Below, piece after piece: positions 1 to 7,150 of a stretch of DNA of 12,038 nt. The position numbers and the translations under genes are program-made. This DNA comes from Kiritimatiellota bacterium (GTDB lineage Bacteria > Verrucomicrobiota > Lentisphaeria > Victivallales > JAADHT01). The stretch spans positions 1-12,038 of the forward strand of contig JAADHT010000193.1 in NCBI GenBank assembly GCA_013151705.1, in the 5' to 3' direction. Position 1 is the first letter of the stretch; every line of letters begins with the position of its first letter. Below the pieces are notes generated by a model. It was not told the origin of the DNA. It searched no databases and worked only from the letters and a program-made list of their open reading frames with translations.

Positions 1-149
1 TTCAACAAGCGGAGTATGATTTCATGCGCGAATTTGCTTGTGAAGTAGGAGCTATGCTAAATTCGATGATAAACAAAGCGGAGACGTTTTGCCAGCAAGA
101 TAAATATGCGATAAGAGAGGAGCAATCGGAGTATTTCACTAAAACATGA
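1..149 (+). CDS. 3' end of an unidentified gene
   Basis: An open frame enters from the left edge (first full codon at position 3) and ends at TGA 147-149, giving 48 residues. The peptide is hydrophilic and looks helical, with many Glu, Gln and Lys residues (for example MREFACEVGAMLNSMINKAE) and two cysteines. It has no membrane segment and no motif I can assign. It lies about 100 bp upstream of the sugar permease on the same strand, so it could belong to the same transport locus, but the tail is too short to name. The amino-acid composition is protein-like, which supports a real gene end rather than a chance frame. Confidence 0.55.
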   Translation, partial: QQAEYDFMREFACEVGAMLNSMINKAETFCQQDKYAIREEQSEYFTKT

Positions 150-201
150 CTCCGTCAATGTTTTCTGACTTACTCTTCACTATTGACTAATTATTGATTT
201 C

Positions 202-230
202 TGTTCACTGTTCACTGTTCACTTGTTCAC
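202..230. repeat. TGTTCAC heptamer tandem repeat
   Basis: Three perfect head-to-tail copies of TGTTCAC (202-222) are followed by one extra T and a fourth copy (224-230). The preceding sequence (170-200) carries related fragments such as CTTCACTATTGACTAA. The array lies just before the permease ribosome binding site. No function is evident; replication slippage is the simplest origin. The unit resembles the TTCAC and CACTAAC words in the arms of the element at 7788-7962. Confidence 0.8.
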
Positions 231-253
231 TGACTAAAACTTGGAGTTTAAAT

Positions 254-2446
254 ATGGCTTTAATACCAAATGTTGGTCGAAAATCGACCTCGATACGGCT
301 TTTCACCCTCGGGATCTACGCGGCGTTGATACTTATGGGGACGACGATGGTCGTACCATTTCTAATCACTGTGACTGGAAGCACCGCTAATAATTTCGAT
401 TATGAGCGTTTCTGGCCGATCCCGCGCTACTGTTGGTCGCGCGAAGACAGGTTTATAAAAGGATTGGTTTATTTTTTCAACGACTACCGCGGCTGGAACG
501 ACCAGATGAAAGCAGTCATGCCAGAAGCTCCCAAGCATTGGTCGTCGTGGAACGCTATCGGGCGCGACCTTCAAAATGTCGACAAAGTCGCGTCCAAATA
601 TCTGAATCCGACCGACGCCCAACGAAAACAGTGGGATTTGATGGCGGCTGATTATTCCGTTTTCTGCGACTCATATTCACTTACCGACACCCGAGTGACC
701 GTGATCAATCCGCAATCCGTCAACTTCATGAAGGCGAACTATTTACGACTTTTCACAATGCGGAATCCCGAGAAAGCGAAAAAGATGTCAGGCTCCGAAT
801 TGAAAACAGCTGCGCTGGATTTGCTGAACTCAACATGGGGGTTGCCTTTCGAATCTTTCTTCAACGTGAATTTCAAGGCGGAATTAAGCGCACCAATGGA
901 TTTTCAAAGTTGGTCTCCACCGGAGGACAATAAAAAATTTCAAGACTTTCTGCGATTGAAAAAAGCGTATCAATCGCAAATGTTCACGCCAGGCGTCAAA
1001 TCGAAATGGTTGGCATATCTGGCCGAACACAAGTACAAATACGAACAGGCCTCCATGGTCTTTCCAGTTATGGGCGATTCGCCTGACAAACTCAAATCAC
1101 TATGGAGCGCGTTCAAGGCGATCCACGCACCAGCGTCACCAACAATACCATACGCTTTGCGCACAGCTTGGTACGCTTTCCTCAATAGCGAGGAAGTGAA
1201 TGACATGCTCCAACTGGCACCCGACGCGCAGTTTGATATAAACACATACAATGAGATCGCGGATACACACTACGCCGATATGAAAGAGACGCCGTTTCCC
1301 ATTCCCGCGTCGGCGCCGCCGAAACTTCAACGCGTCTGGCGTCGCTATGTGCAAACAGCGTATCCTCTTCGTTTGACGGAAGTTAAAGACGTGCCCGGAA
1401 AACAACTTGCATTTCAGCGATTTTTGAAAGAAAAAATAAAAATACTCAGAGTCGCCAACGAACTGCTTGGAACGAATAATACAAAATGGAGCCAATTCGC
1501 CTTTCCCGCTCGTCCACCGCAGGGGCTTGACACCATCGAGAAAAACCGCCGCGCCGTATGGAAGAATTTCGTTAGACAGCTTCCGGTGAATGAACGCGTT
1601 ATAACATCTTCGGAAATAGCGTATCAGAAATTTCTTCTTGGAAAATATAAGTCGCTCGATGCCGTGAATAAAGCGTACGGGCTTCATCTCAAGCATATAG
1701 AGGAGGCGTTTCCACCTTTCATGCAGGCATACAGGAAAACTTTCGAGCAAAACGAATGGGCGATGACTCTCTATCCCATCTGGGGAAACTACAAGGTGAT
1801 TTTCGAGTATCTATTCGTCAACGCCAACGCGGTTCCAGTCACTCTCGTATTGGTACTGTTGACTCTTCTCTGCACATTGACGATCAACCCGTTGGCGGCG
1901 TATTCAATGTCGCGGTTCAATCTTCGCGGACAAGACAAGATAATACTTTTCATGCTTGCGACAATGGCTTTCCCAGCCATGGTAAGCGCCATTCCAGGAT
2001 ACTTGCTGATGCGTGACCTCGGACTGTTGAACACCTTTTTCGTTCTTGTGCTGCCAGGAGCCGCGAATGGTATGGCAATTTTCATTCTAAAGGGATTTTT
2101 CGACAGTCTGCCGCAGGAATTATACGAAGCGGCGACTATCGACGGAGCCACCGAGATACAGATTTTCAGAATGGTCGCCATGCCGATGGTCAAACCGATA
2201 TTGGCGATCAATTGCCTTACAGCGTTTATCGTGGCGTACAACGGATGGCAGTGGGCCCTGATAATATGCCAGGACAAAAGCATGTGGACTATCGCCGTGT
2301 GGCTCTATCAAGCCAGTATTTGGTGGGATAAAATGCCATGGGTTGTCAGCGCCGGTTTTGTCGTAGCCTCCATCCCTATCTTCATCGTATTCGTGTCGAG
2401 CCAGAAAATAATTCTCCGCGGAATAATCATCCCGTCCATGAAGTAG
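254..2446 (+). CDS. MalG-type carbohydrate ABC transporter permease with giant periplasmic insertion
   Basis: Inner-membrane permease subunit of a binding-protein-dependent sugar importer. The start is ATG 254, preceded by GGAG (243-246) at 7-nt spacing; an in-frame upstream start at 194 would add residues encoded by the TGTTCAC array and is unlikely. Protein of 730 residues. Residues about 14-40 form the first membrane helix. Residues about 520-730 carry the remaining helices and the EAA loop that docks on the ATPase (EAATIDGA at 625-632, then IFRM...P...KP), followed by the usual C-terminal helix. MalG-type permeases are normally 270-300 residues, so about 470 residues (roughly 42-515) are extra. 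They sit between helices 1 and 2 and should therefore be outside the membrane. The insertion has degenerate repeats about 70 residues apart, clearest at 385-406 and 456-476. No MalF-type partner, binding protein or ATPase is in the window. Confidence 0.92.
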   Translation: MALIPNVGRKSTSIRLFTLGIYAALILMGTTMVVPFLITVTGSTANNFDYERFWPIPRYCWSREDRFIKGLVYFFNDYRGWNDQMKAVMPEAPKHWSSWNAIGRDLQNVDKVASKYLNPTDAQRKQWDLMAADYSVFCDSYSLTDTRVTVINPQSVNFMKANYLRLFTMRNPEKAKKMSGSELKTAALDLLNSTWGLPFESFFNVNFKAELSAPMDFQSWSPPEDNKKFQDFLRLKKAYQSQMFTPGVKSKWLAYLAEHKYKYEQASMVFPVMGDSPDKLKSLWSAFKAIHAPASPTIPYALRTAWYAFLNSEEVNDMLQLAPDAQFDINTYNEIADTHYADMKETPFPIPASAPPKLQRVWRRYVQTAYPLRLTEVKDVPGKQLAFQRFLKEKIKILRVANELLGTNNTKWSQFAFPARPPQGLDTIEKNRRAVWKNFVRQLPVNERVITSSEIAYQKFLLGKYKSLDAVNKAYGLHLKHIEEAFPPFMQAYRKTFEQNEWAMTLYPIWGNYKVIFEYLFVNANAVPVTLVLVLLTLLCTLTINPLAAYSMSRFNLRGQDKIILFMLATMAFPAMVSAIPGYLLMRDLGLLNTFFVLVLPGAANGMAIFILKGFFDSLPQELYEAATIDGATEIQIFRMVAMPMVKPILAINCLTAFIVAYNGWQWALIICQDKSMWTIAVWLYQASIWWDKMPWVVSAGFVVASIPIFIVFVSSQKIILRGIIIPSMK

Positions 2447-2447
2447 G

Positions 2448-2621
2448 ATGGTATGTGAAAACGCTTGGGACGCTGAATGTATTCTACCCGGTTCCACCTT
2501 TAAGACAGTAGGGGAATACGGAATGACTTACGGATCAAGAAAAGATGGCGTAGAGTTGATCGGCATGCTTTTCTCATTCAACACGTCCATGACTACTGAT
2601 TCCGAGCACTTGAATTCCTGA
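2448..2621 (+). CDS. doubtful 57-residue ORF directly after the permease
   Basis: An ATG lies one base after the permease stop codon and opens a frame of 57 codons ending at TGA 2619-2621. The product would be a soluble peptide with a Gly/Tyr-containing middle (VGEYGMTYGSRKDGVELIGM). The only ribosome-binding-like sequence is AGTAGG, immediately upstream and too close. I recognise no family. It may be a small coupled gene, a remnant of an older gene, or chance. Together with the following 89 bases it makes up the spacer before the glycosyltransferase. Confidence 0.2.
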   Translation: MVCENAWDAECILPGSTFKTVGEYGMTYGSRKDGVELIGMLFSFNTSMTTDSEHLNS

Positions 2622-2710
2622 AAAATCGGTTTTTCCGCTGGAGGCCAAAAAAACGCGGCTAGTTGATATCTGAATTCGTAAACCCACTGAATCGGACTAT
2701 ATTTAAAACT

Positions 2711-4690
2711 ATGTGGAATTCCATCTTCAGTAAATATGGCAAGTTAAATCTTATTCTGCTATTGTTTATTTTAGTTGTAGCTTCTCTGCTGCGTTTTCCC
2801 GCCTATAGGTTCGGCTATCCCCTTGCCACTCATCCTGACGAACCGCACTACAATATTGCGGCAGCGTCGATTCTGGACACGGGAACATCGGAAGGTTGGG
2901 CCATGGTGGGATATCCCCCAGGCATCATATATACCAATATCCTTTTCCTGAAATTATTCCACAAGCGTGGAGAACTTGCCTATTCCGTCGTGCCCTATGT
3001 ACGTCTGGCGGCAATATTTTTCTCAATACTAACCATACTTCTGATGTTTCTTATCGGCCATCACATAGGATTTCCCCAAGCAGGGATACTATCCGCGTTT
3101 CTCTGGACCGTCACACCAATTGCCGTGGAATATGCCAGATATGCGACCGCGGAACCTTTTATGATGTTTTTTCTTATGCTGACGATTTTTCTGCTTGTTT
3201 TGAATTTCAAGCGTGGATCGGAATTTTTGCGGTACTCGTCGTATCTTATCTCGCTTGTCGTGATTTTATTCAAATACCAAGCGATACTTGTTCTGATACC
3301 AGTTTTTTCATGTGATCTTTATCATCTGTGGCAGAGAAGGAGAGATAAAAAACTGTTTCAGAACCATATAAAGCATATGGCAATACGTTGTGTCTCGCTC
3401 ATCGCCTTTTTCGCCTGGCTGCAGTTCGGCTATGAGGCGTTTCACACAGACACCTATACTCCCGACTGGTGCTGGCGAAGGCATACCAAGCTAATGTTTC
3501 CCGGTTTTCGGACAGTTGGCGGCAAAATGATGATGTTTCTCGACACGCTGGCGGCGCCGAAGGAAGAGTCTCCATATTCCATGGACTCTCCGAATCCGGC
3601 ATCATACCTTCTTCCCATATTGTCAGGTCTCATGGTGTTTGTCGGATTGACGGGTTATTTCACTGATAATAAGCGCGATTCGACACCGTTTGTATCCACA
3701 TCCCTACTTTTCCTTCTGATATGGTCCATAGCATTAAGTTTTTTCAATTCACACTATAGGCACATGATTCCAGTGGTTCCTCTGTTTTATATTATCGCAT
3801 CTATTGGGATCATCAATTTCTACAGGATGATTTTCCGCTTCTCAAAGCAATACACTCCGAAATGCTGTAAATATATCTTCATATCAACAATCCTTCCAGT
3901 CATTTGTCTCATTTATTCTCAAATGGTTCTCCCGGCAACACATAATATGCTGGAGAAATCAAAACCTGACATCAGAAATGCAATCAATTCATGGGCCGAC
4001 AATACGGTGAAGGGCGGAACATTCACCGCCACGCAGGCATGCTCAACTATTTTTATGCCTTACGCGGGTTTCAAGGGCACCAGACCTTTCAAATGCGCGT
4101 ATGTGATAAATGGGAGGGAGCTGGATATAAAGAACCTTTACAGTGCGGATTATACTATCATGCCGATTGCGCTCTATGAGAAGATTATAAAAAAGTCTCC
4201 TAGGGTAAAAGAGGATTTATTGCCTCTCAAAAGATTTATCAAGGGGGAGAAGTATTACGGGGATGATTACATTTTTCTGGCTAACAGAAAAATAGATAAC
4301 ATTGTAAACGAAAAACTTAAGTGCGGGCTAAAAGTATTAGGCTACTCTCAACATATTGAGAAAAGAGAGAATGCGACTAGTGTGGAACTTACCCTGTTCT
4401 GGAAGGCGAACACTCCCACATTAAGCCCCAAACAAGCCGTTGTTATCGTCAAAAAAGAGAATGCTCTGATTAACGCTATCGCGTTCTCTCCGCTGCCTGG
4501 CTCCAGAAATTCCAGAGGAAGCGACTGTTGGACTGACTCGGAAGAAATTTTTATAAGCGATAAAACTGTACTTGTATTCGGTGGCAAAGGAAAATATGTT
4601 ATAAGCACCGGTTTTATAGACGCGACTCTTGAAAAAGCGAATATGGAAAATATTCCTGTAGTGGATCTGACGACACTGACCATTGAGTGA
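2711..4690 (+). CDS. GT-C fold membrane glycosyltransferase (GT39/ArnT-like)
   Basis: Predicted polytopic glycosyltransferase of 659 residues that would use a polyprenyl-phosphate-linked sugar on the outer face of the inner membrane. The first helix (about 12-27) is followed by HPDEPHY at 41-47; an Asp-Glu pair in the first external loop is the catalytic signature of GT-C enzymes. A second typical loop motif, ARYATAEPF, follows the next helices. About ten hydrophobic segments run to roughly residue 415, after which there is a soluble C-terminal part of about 240 residues. The start is uncertain. ATG 2711 is used because the first helix begins soon after it, but it lacks a clear ribosome binding site. 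A TTG at 2663 is in frame, yet its GGAGG (2640-2644) lies 18 nt away. The gene looks AT-richer than its neighbours and is rich in Lys and Ile codons, which may reflect transfer. The acceptor is unknown. Confidence 0.8.
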   Translation: MWNSIFSKYGKLNLILLLFILVVASLLRFPAYRFGYPLATHPDEPHYNIAAASILDTGTSEGWAMVGYPPGIIYTNILFLKLFHKRGELAYSVVPYVRLAAIFFSILTILLMFLIGHHIGFPQAGILSAFLWTVTPIAVEYARYATAEPFMMFFLMLTIFLLVLNFKRGSEFLRYSSYLISLVVILFKYQAILVLIPVFSCDLYHLWQRRRDKKLFQNHIKHMAIRCVSLIAFFAWLQFGYEAFHTDTYTPDWCWRRHTKLMFPGFRTVGGKMMMFLDTLAAPKEESPYSMDSPNPASYLLPILSGLMVFVGLTGYFTDNKRDSTPFVSTSLLFLLIWSIALSFFNSHYRHMIPVVPLFYIIASIGIINFYRMIFRFSKQYTPKCCKYIFISTILPVICLIYSQMVLPATHNMLEKSKPDIRNAINSWADNTVKGGTFTATQACSTIFMPYAGFKGTRPFKCAYVINGRELDIKNLYSADYTIMPIALYEKIIKKSPRVKEDLLPLKRFIKGEKYYGDDYIFLANRKIDNIVNEKLKCGLKVLGYSQHIEKRENATSVELTLFWKANTPTLSPKQAVVIVKKENALINAIAFSPLPGSRNSRGSDCWTDSEEIFISDKTVLVFGGKGKYVISTGFIDATLEKANMENIPVVDLTTLTIE

Positions 4691-4710
4691 GAAGTCGCTA
4701 TCTCCTACTT

Positions 4711-4726
4711 CCGCGCCTGTGCGCGG
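4711..4726. repeat. short GC-rich hairpin after the glycosyltransferase gene
   Basis: CCGCGC and GCGCGG (6 bp) enclose a CTGT loop, 20 bp after the glycosyltransferase stop. No run of T follows on the plus strand, so it is not a standard intrinsic terminator. It could still be a weak transcript-end structure. Confidence 0.4.
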
Positions 4727-4734
4727 CGGTTATT

Positions 4735-4917
4735 ATGAAAGTTCGGGAGACGGTACGGGACTATCCGCAACAACGAACTATTTCGCTGCGAGCACGCGAG
4801 GCATCCAACGCTTTTCAGGAAAGCTTGGGGAAATTTGTATATGGAAGCGCCCCAAGGGACGGGGTATTGGGATTTAACATTGAGGACTTTCCCTTATGCT
4901 GGAAAACACACGGGTAG
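4735..4917 (+). CDS. doubtful 60-residue ORF upstream of the DUF1638 gene
   Basis: ATG 4735 opens a 60-codon frame ending at TAG 4915-4917, overlapping the start of the DUF1638 gene by 22 bases in another frame. The peptide is soluble, Arg-rich at its N-terminus and then mixed (SLGKFVYGSAPRDGVLGFNI). No convincing ribosome binding site precedes the ATG. No family is recognised. A competing frame (TTG 4683 to 4877) covers the same spacer, so at most one of them is real and chance is possible for both. Confidence 0.2.
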   Translation: MKVRETVRDYPQQRTISLRAREASNAFQESLGKFVYGSAPRDGVLGFNIEDFPLCWKTHG

Positions 4918-5672
4918 ATTGCGAAAGATACGTGATAGTCGCTTGCGCGGTGTTCGCGCGCGAGATCTATTTCAGAGCAGCGACATCGAAAAACATAATC
5001 GACGTCATCTTGCTTGATCAAGGATTTCACGACATCGGCAAGGAGGGCATGTCGGCGAAGTTGCAGGAGACCATCGATTCCATCGACGCTGAAAAATACG
5101 ACGCGCTGCTTTTGGGATATGGTTTATGCAACAACGGAATAGTCGGACTTCACGCGCCGATTCCAATGGTTGTCCCCCGCTCCCACGATTGCATAGGGTT
5201 GCTTATGGGTTCCAAGGATAGATACCGCGAGTATTTCGACGCCAATTCGGGCACGTACTACCGTTCGTCGGGGTGGATTGAGCGCGCCGACTATCATCTA
5301 TCCAATCCCGACAGCACCACCTCGCAAATGGGAATGATGGAATATGATGATTACGTTGAAAAATACGGAGAGGAGAACGCCCGGTATCTGATGGAGATGT
5401 TCGAGGGGGGGCTCAATCACTACTCGAAATTGGCGTACGTCGACACCAAAGTCGGGGATTTTCAGAAATACATCGAATCCGAGCGAAGGATAGCCGAGGA
5501 GAATGGGTGGGAGTTCGATTTGATTGAAGGAGGCACGGAACTGTTTAGAAGATTGCTCGACGGAGAGTGGAACGAGGATGATTTCCTCGTCGTCCCGTCC
5601 GGACAATCCCCAGAACCCTCCCATGACGATACTATAATAAACACGGCGCTCGAAAAAAGTTCGAACACCTGA
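4896..5672 (+). CDS. DUF1638 family protein
   Basis: Soluble protein of 258 residues. ATG 4896 has GAGG (4882-4885) 10 nt upstream. The conserved DUF1638 pattern is visible in order: VIVACAVF (13-20), LLLGYGLCNNGIVGLHA (71-87), VVPRSHDCIGLLMGS (92-106), GTYYRSSGWIE (119-129). Three cysteines fall inside these blocks (C17, C78, C99), beside His97-Asp98, and could form a metal or cofactor site; that is an inference. In other genomes DUF1638 genes are often near corrinoid-dependent methyltransferases, and a role in methyl or corrinoid metabolism has been suggested from that, without an established reaction. No such partner is in this window. The C-terminal half has an acidic helical stretch and GGTELFRRLLDGEW (225-238), which is consistent with a full-length family member. 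Confidence 0.88.
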   Translation: MLENTRVDCERYVIVACAVFAREIYFRAATSKNIIDVILLDQGFHDIGKEGMSAKLQETIDSIDAEKYDALLLGYGLCNNGIVGLHAPIPMVVPRSHDCIGLLMGSKDRYREYFDANSGTYYRSSGWIERADYHLSNPDSTTSQMGMMEYDDYVEKYGEENARYLMEMFEGGLNHYSKLAYVDTKVGDFQKYIESERRIAEENGWEFDLIEGGTELFRRLLDGEWNEDDFLVVPSGQSPEPSHDDTIINTALEKSSNT

Positions 5673-5714
5673 GTCGGAAATATTCAAATGCCGGTTGAAG
5701 AAAAAGAAAATAAA

Positions 5715-5748
5715 AAAGTAGTTGAATGAAAAATCACTCAACTACTTT
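5715..5748 (-). terminator. intrinsic terminator between convergent genes
   Basis: Arms 5715-5729 (AAAGTAGTTGAATGA) and 5734-5748 (TCACTCAACTACTTT) pair over 15 positions with one mismatch around an AAAA loop. Read on the minus strand, the stem is followed by a long T-rich tract (complement of the A-rich 5699-5714), the normal form of a Rho-independent terminator. It would end the DUF2752-DUF4190 transcript, whose last stop is 18 bp upstream. On the plus strand the tract after the stem is poor in T, so termination of the DUF1638 transcript here is less certain. Confidence 0.8.
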
Positions 5749-5766
5749 GATTATCGTAATATTGAC

Positions 5767-6198
5767 TTACTTCATATTGTTCATAATTGCGTTCGCGACA
5801 CCTAACATTGTTACAAGACCGATCACTACTATTGATACGAAACCAAGTATAATACCGGTAAGGGCCATGCCGCCGCCTTTGAGATTCGGGTCTTTAGCGA
5901 TTTTTCCCTTGGAGATAAAACCACAGATAATTGCCGCGATCGGTAAGAGTGCCGCGAATAAGCCACAACAAACTCCAAAAACGATACTTGAAATTCCGAA
6001 AACAAGTGCGACAATTGCAAGTACATCTGTTTTTTGAGCTCCGGATGTCGGCATTGGCACTGAAGTAACAGCGTCCCCCATCTGGGCAGTTTCTTCAGCT
6101 GCCGCGGCCACTGGTTCTTCAGTCATTGCAACTGGTTCCGCCGAGACCACGTTTTCTTCATTGACAGCGTCTTCTTCAATTGGTCTTTCTTCTGACAT
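5767..6198 (-). CDS. DUF4190 domain membrane protein
   Basis: Protein of 143 residues. Residues 1-55 are an acidic, Ala- and Glu-rich cytoplasmic-type tail. Residues about 58-92 hold a hydrophobic hairpin-like segment starting VLAIVALVFGISSIVFG, then a small polar loop with KGKIAKDPNLKGGGMA, then a last helix (about 108-138). The alternation of a Gly-rich hydrophobic stretch, a short K-P-x-x-x-GGGMA loop and a LTGIILGFVSIV helix is characteristic of DUF4190, whose function is unknown. ATG 6198 has GGGAG (6211-6207) at 8-nt spacing, and that ribosome binding site shares a base with the stop codon of the upstream DUF2752 gene. The two genes are therefore certainly in one operon. The gene ends just before the terminator at 5715-5748. 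Confidence 0.85.
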   Translation of the reverse strand: MSEERPIEEDAVNEENVVSAEPVAMTEEPVAAAAEETAQMGDAVTSVPMPTSGAQKTDVLAIVALVFGISSIVFGVCCGLFAALLPIAAIICGFISKGKIAKDPNLKGGGMALTGIILGFVSIVVIGLVTMLGVANAIMNNMK

Positions 6199-6210
6199 GA
6201 CTGCTTCTCC

Positions 6211-6663
6211 CTATTTTGTTTGACCTTCCCGTTGAAAAGATAGACATAAGGAGAATACTCCAAATATGGCGAAAAGCAAAAAAACAAGATACCAAATTGC
6301 TGAAAATATATGAAATTGCATTGCTTGAGCAAATTGTCCGTGCGATATGGCACAGAAGGCTCTGGATAGGCCGCAGGTTATACATGGATGCCCGGTCATA
6401 GTCTTAAAAATACATTTAGGGGCAAATGTGAATATCCCGGTATGGGCTTCCGCCTGTTGATACGTACCGATGAAGGATAGTATTAAGCAACCCCAGAACG
6501 GTCCGAAAAGCACCAGATGCAAAAGCAATCTCTCGGGAACACTGTATTTGCTCCAAAACTTGATTATTGAACTGGAAACCTGGATTGTTTTCGAGCCTCC
6601 GTGGTTTGTCCCCTTCCCACTTGAAAATTCATCATTGAAAATTTCACTCTCTCCCCCTCTCAC
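6211..6663 (-). CDS. DUF2752 membrane protein
   Basis: Protein of 150 residues with two predicted helices (about 45-66 and 117-142). Between them is the DUF2752 signature: C84 followed by IFKTMTGHPCITCGLSRAF (85-103), giving cysteines 84, 94 and 97 plus the GLSRAF motif. The family is small, widespread and of unknown function; it often occurs beside TM2, CD225 or DUF4190 proteins, as here. The start is GTG 6663, which overlaps the TGA of the upstream 59-residue gene as GTGA and has GGAAGGGGA just before it. No in-frame ATG exists before the first helix. The 44-residue polar N-terminal region is unusual for the family, and part of it is low-complexity. Confidence 0.82.
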   Translation of the reverse strand: MRGGESEIFNDEFSSGKGTNHGGSKTIQVSSSIIKFWSKYSVPERLLLHLVLFGPFWGCLILSFIGTYQQAEAHTGIFTFAPKCIFKTMTGHPCITCGLSRAFCAISHGQFAQAMQFHIFSAIWYLVFLLFAIFGVFSLCLSFQREGQTK

Positions 6664-6839
6664 TCCCCTTCCGCCGCCCTATCCCTCGCGCACCATATCT
6701 GGACGATGCCGACGCTCAGCAGATTCACCGTTGTCGCCGCCAGCCAGAGTTTCAACTCCCACCATGCGAGTTTCGCGATCCATCCTGACCAGAGCACGAG
6801 GCAGATGATGGCGAACGCCAAAAAAAGAGGTCTTTTCAT
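6660..6839 (-). CDS. small two-helix membrane protein, coupled to DUF2752 gene
   Basis: A 59-residue protein starting at ATG 6839 with GGA(AAG) about 7 nt upstream. It has two hydrophobic segments (about 4-24 and 29-48), the first Trp-rich (LVLWSGWIAKLAWWELKLWL), and an acidic tail RDRAAEGE. A longer TTG start at 6857 exists but has no better ribosome binding site. The TGA at 6662-6660 overlaps the GTG start of the DUF2752 gene, a typical coupling arrangement that supports both genes. No family is recognised. It may be an accessory subunit of the DUF2752/DUF4190 pair; this is inferred only from position. Confidence 0.62.
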   Translation of the reverse strand: MKRPLFLAFAIICLVLWSGWIAKLAWWELKLWLAATTVNLLSVGIVQIWCARDRAAEGE

Positions 6840-6853
6840 ATTCTTTCCGGTGT

Positions 6854-7138
6854 TCAACTCTTACATATTCCGCTCTCTTCACTTCCCTTACTCTTTCCAC
6901 CCTCCGTCACTTCCTCCTTCAAAGTTTTATCTATTTCTGCTATTTGTTCAATTTTCTCCCAATCATAAACCTTAACGCTAATTGTTTTTCCGTTTCCAAT
7001 TTCATTTTTGTCTTTGAACGCCGATCGCACCTGCAGGAAATCAGCGACCTTTCCCCGTGGTACTGGTGTAGGGGGAAGCTGCTTCCCTGTTCGTCGACTC
7101 GATTTGTTGCCGGTTTATTTATTTTCAGTTGAAGCCAT
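6854..7138 (-). pseudogene. probable decayed small gene with in-frame TAA
   Basis: On the minus strand a frame starts at ATG 7138 (MASTENK), hits TAA at 7117-7115, then stays open for 86 codons to TGA 6856-6854, which lies 14 nt before the ATG of the 59-residue gene. The open part is protein-like: a Pro-rich linker (KQLPPTPVPRGKVADFLQ), then GNGKTISVKVYDWEKIEQ and a Glu/Lys-rich tail. No ATG or GTG with a ribosome binding site fits the long open part. The region upstream has stops in every frame. A competing frame (TTG 7146 to 6940) is less protein-like. The hairpin at 7068-7089 lies inside the ORF. I read this as a gene remnant, but a short gene with an unusual start or a sequencing error is possible. 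Confidence 0.33.
7068..7089 (+). repeat. GTAGG...CCTG hairpin element, copy 1
   Basis: GTAG (7068-7071) is followed by GGGAAG (7073-7078), loop CTG and CTTCCC (7082-7087), ending in CCCTG. The frame GTAGG...CCTG is shared with the two minus-strand copies at 7275-7303 and 11239-11267, although the stem sequence differs. At 6 bp it is the shortest of the three. Confidence 0.45.
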
Positions 7139-7150
7139 CGCTTCAATCAC

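Noticed and set aside
1136..2283. Long minus-strand frames (1136-1750 and 1789-2283) opposite the permease
   Set aside because: They lie antisense to a clear ABC permease with family motifs, have no ribosome binding sites and give Arg/Cys-rich products without domain features.
2663..2710. TTG start extending the glycosyltransferase by 16 residues
   Set aside because: The GGAGG upstream is 18 nt away, too far, and the extra residues add no recognisable feature; ATG 2711 precedes the first helix more naturally. The choice stays uncertain.
5298..5741. 147-residue minus-strand frame opposite the DUF1638 gene
   Set aside because: It crosses the terminator hairpin, starts without a ribosome binding site and is antisense to a recognised family.
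5726..6037. 103-residue plus-strand frame opposite the DUF4190 gene
   Set aside because: It begins inside the terminator stem and is a shadow of the well-supported DUF4190 frame; its hydrophobicity merely mirrors the opposite strand.
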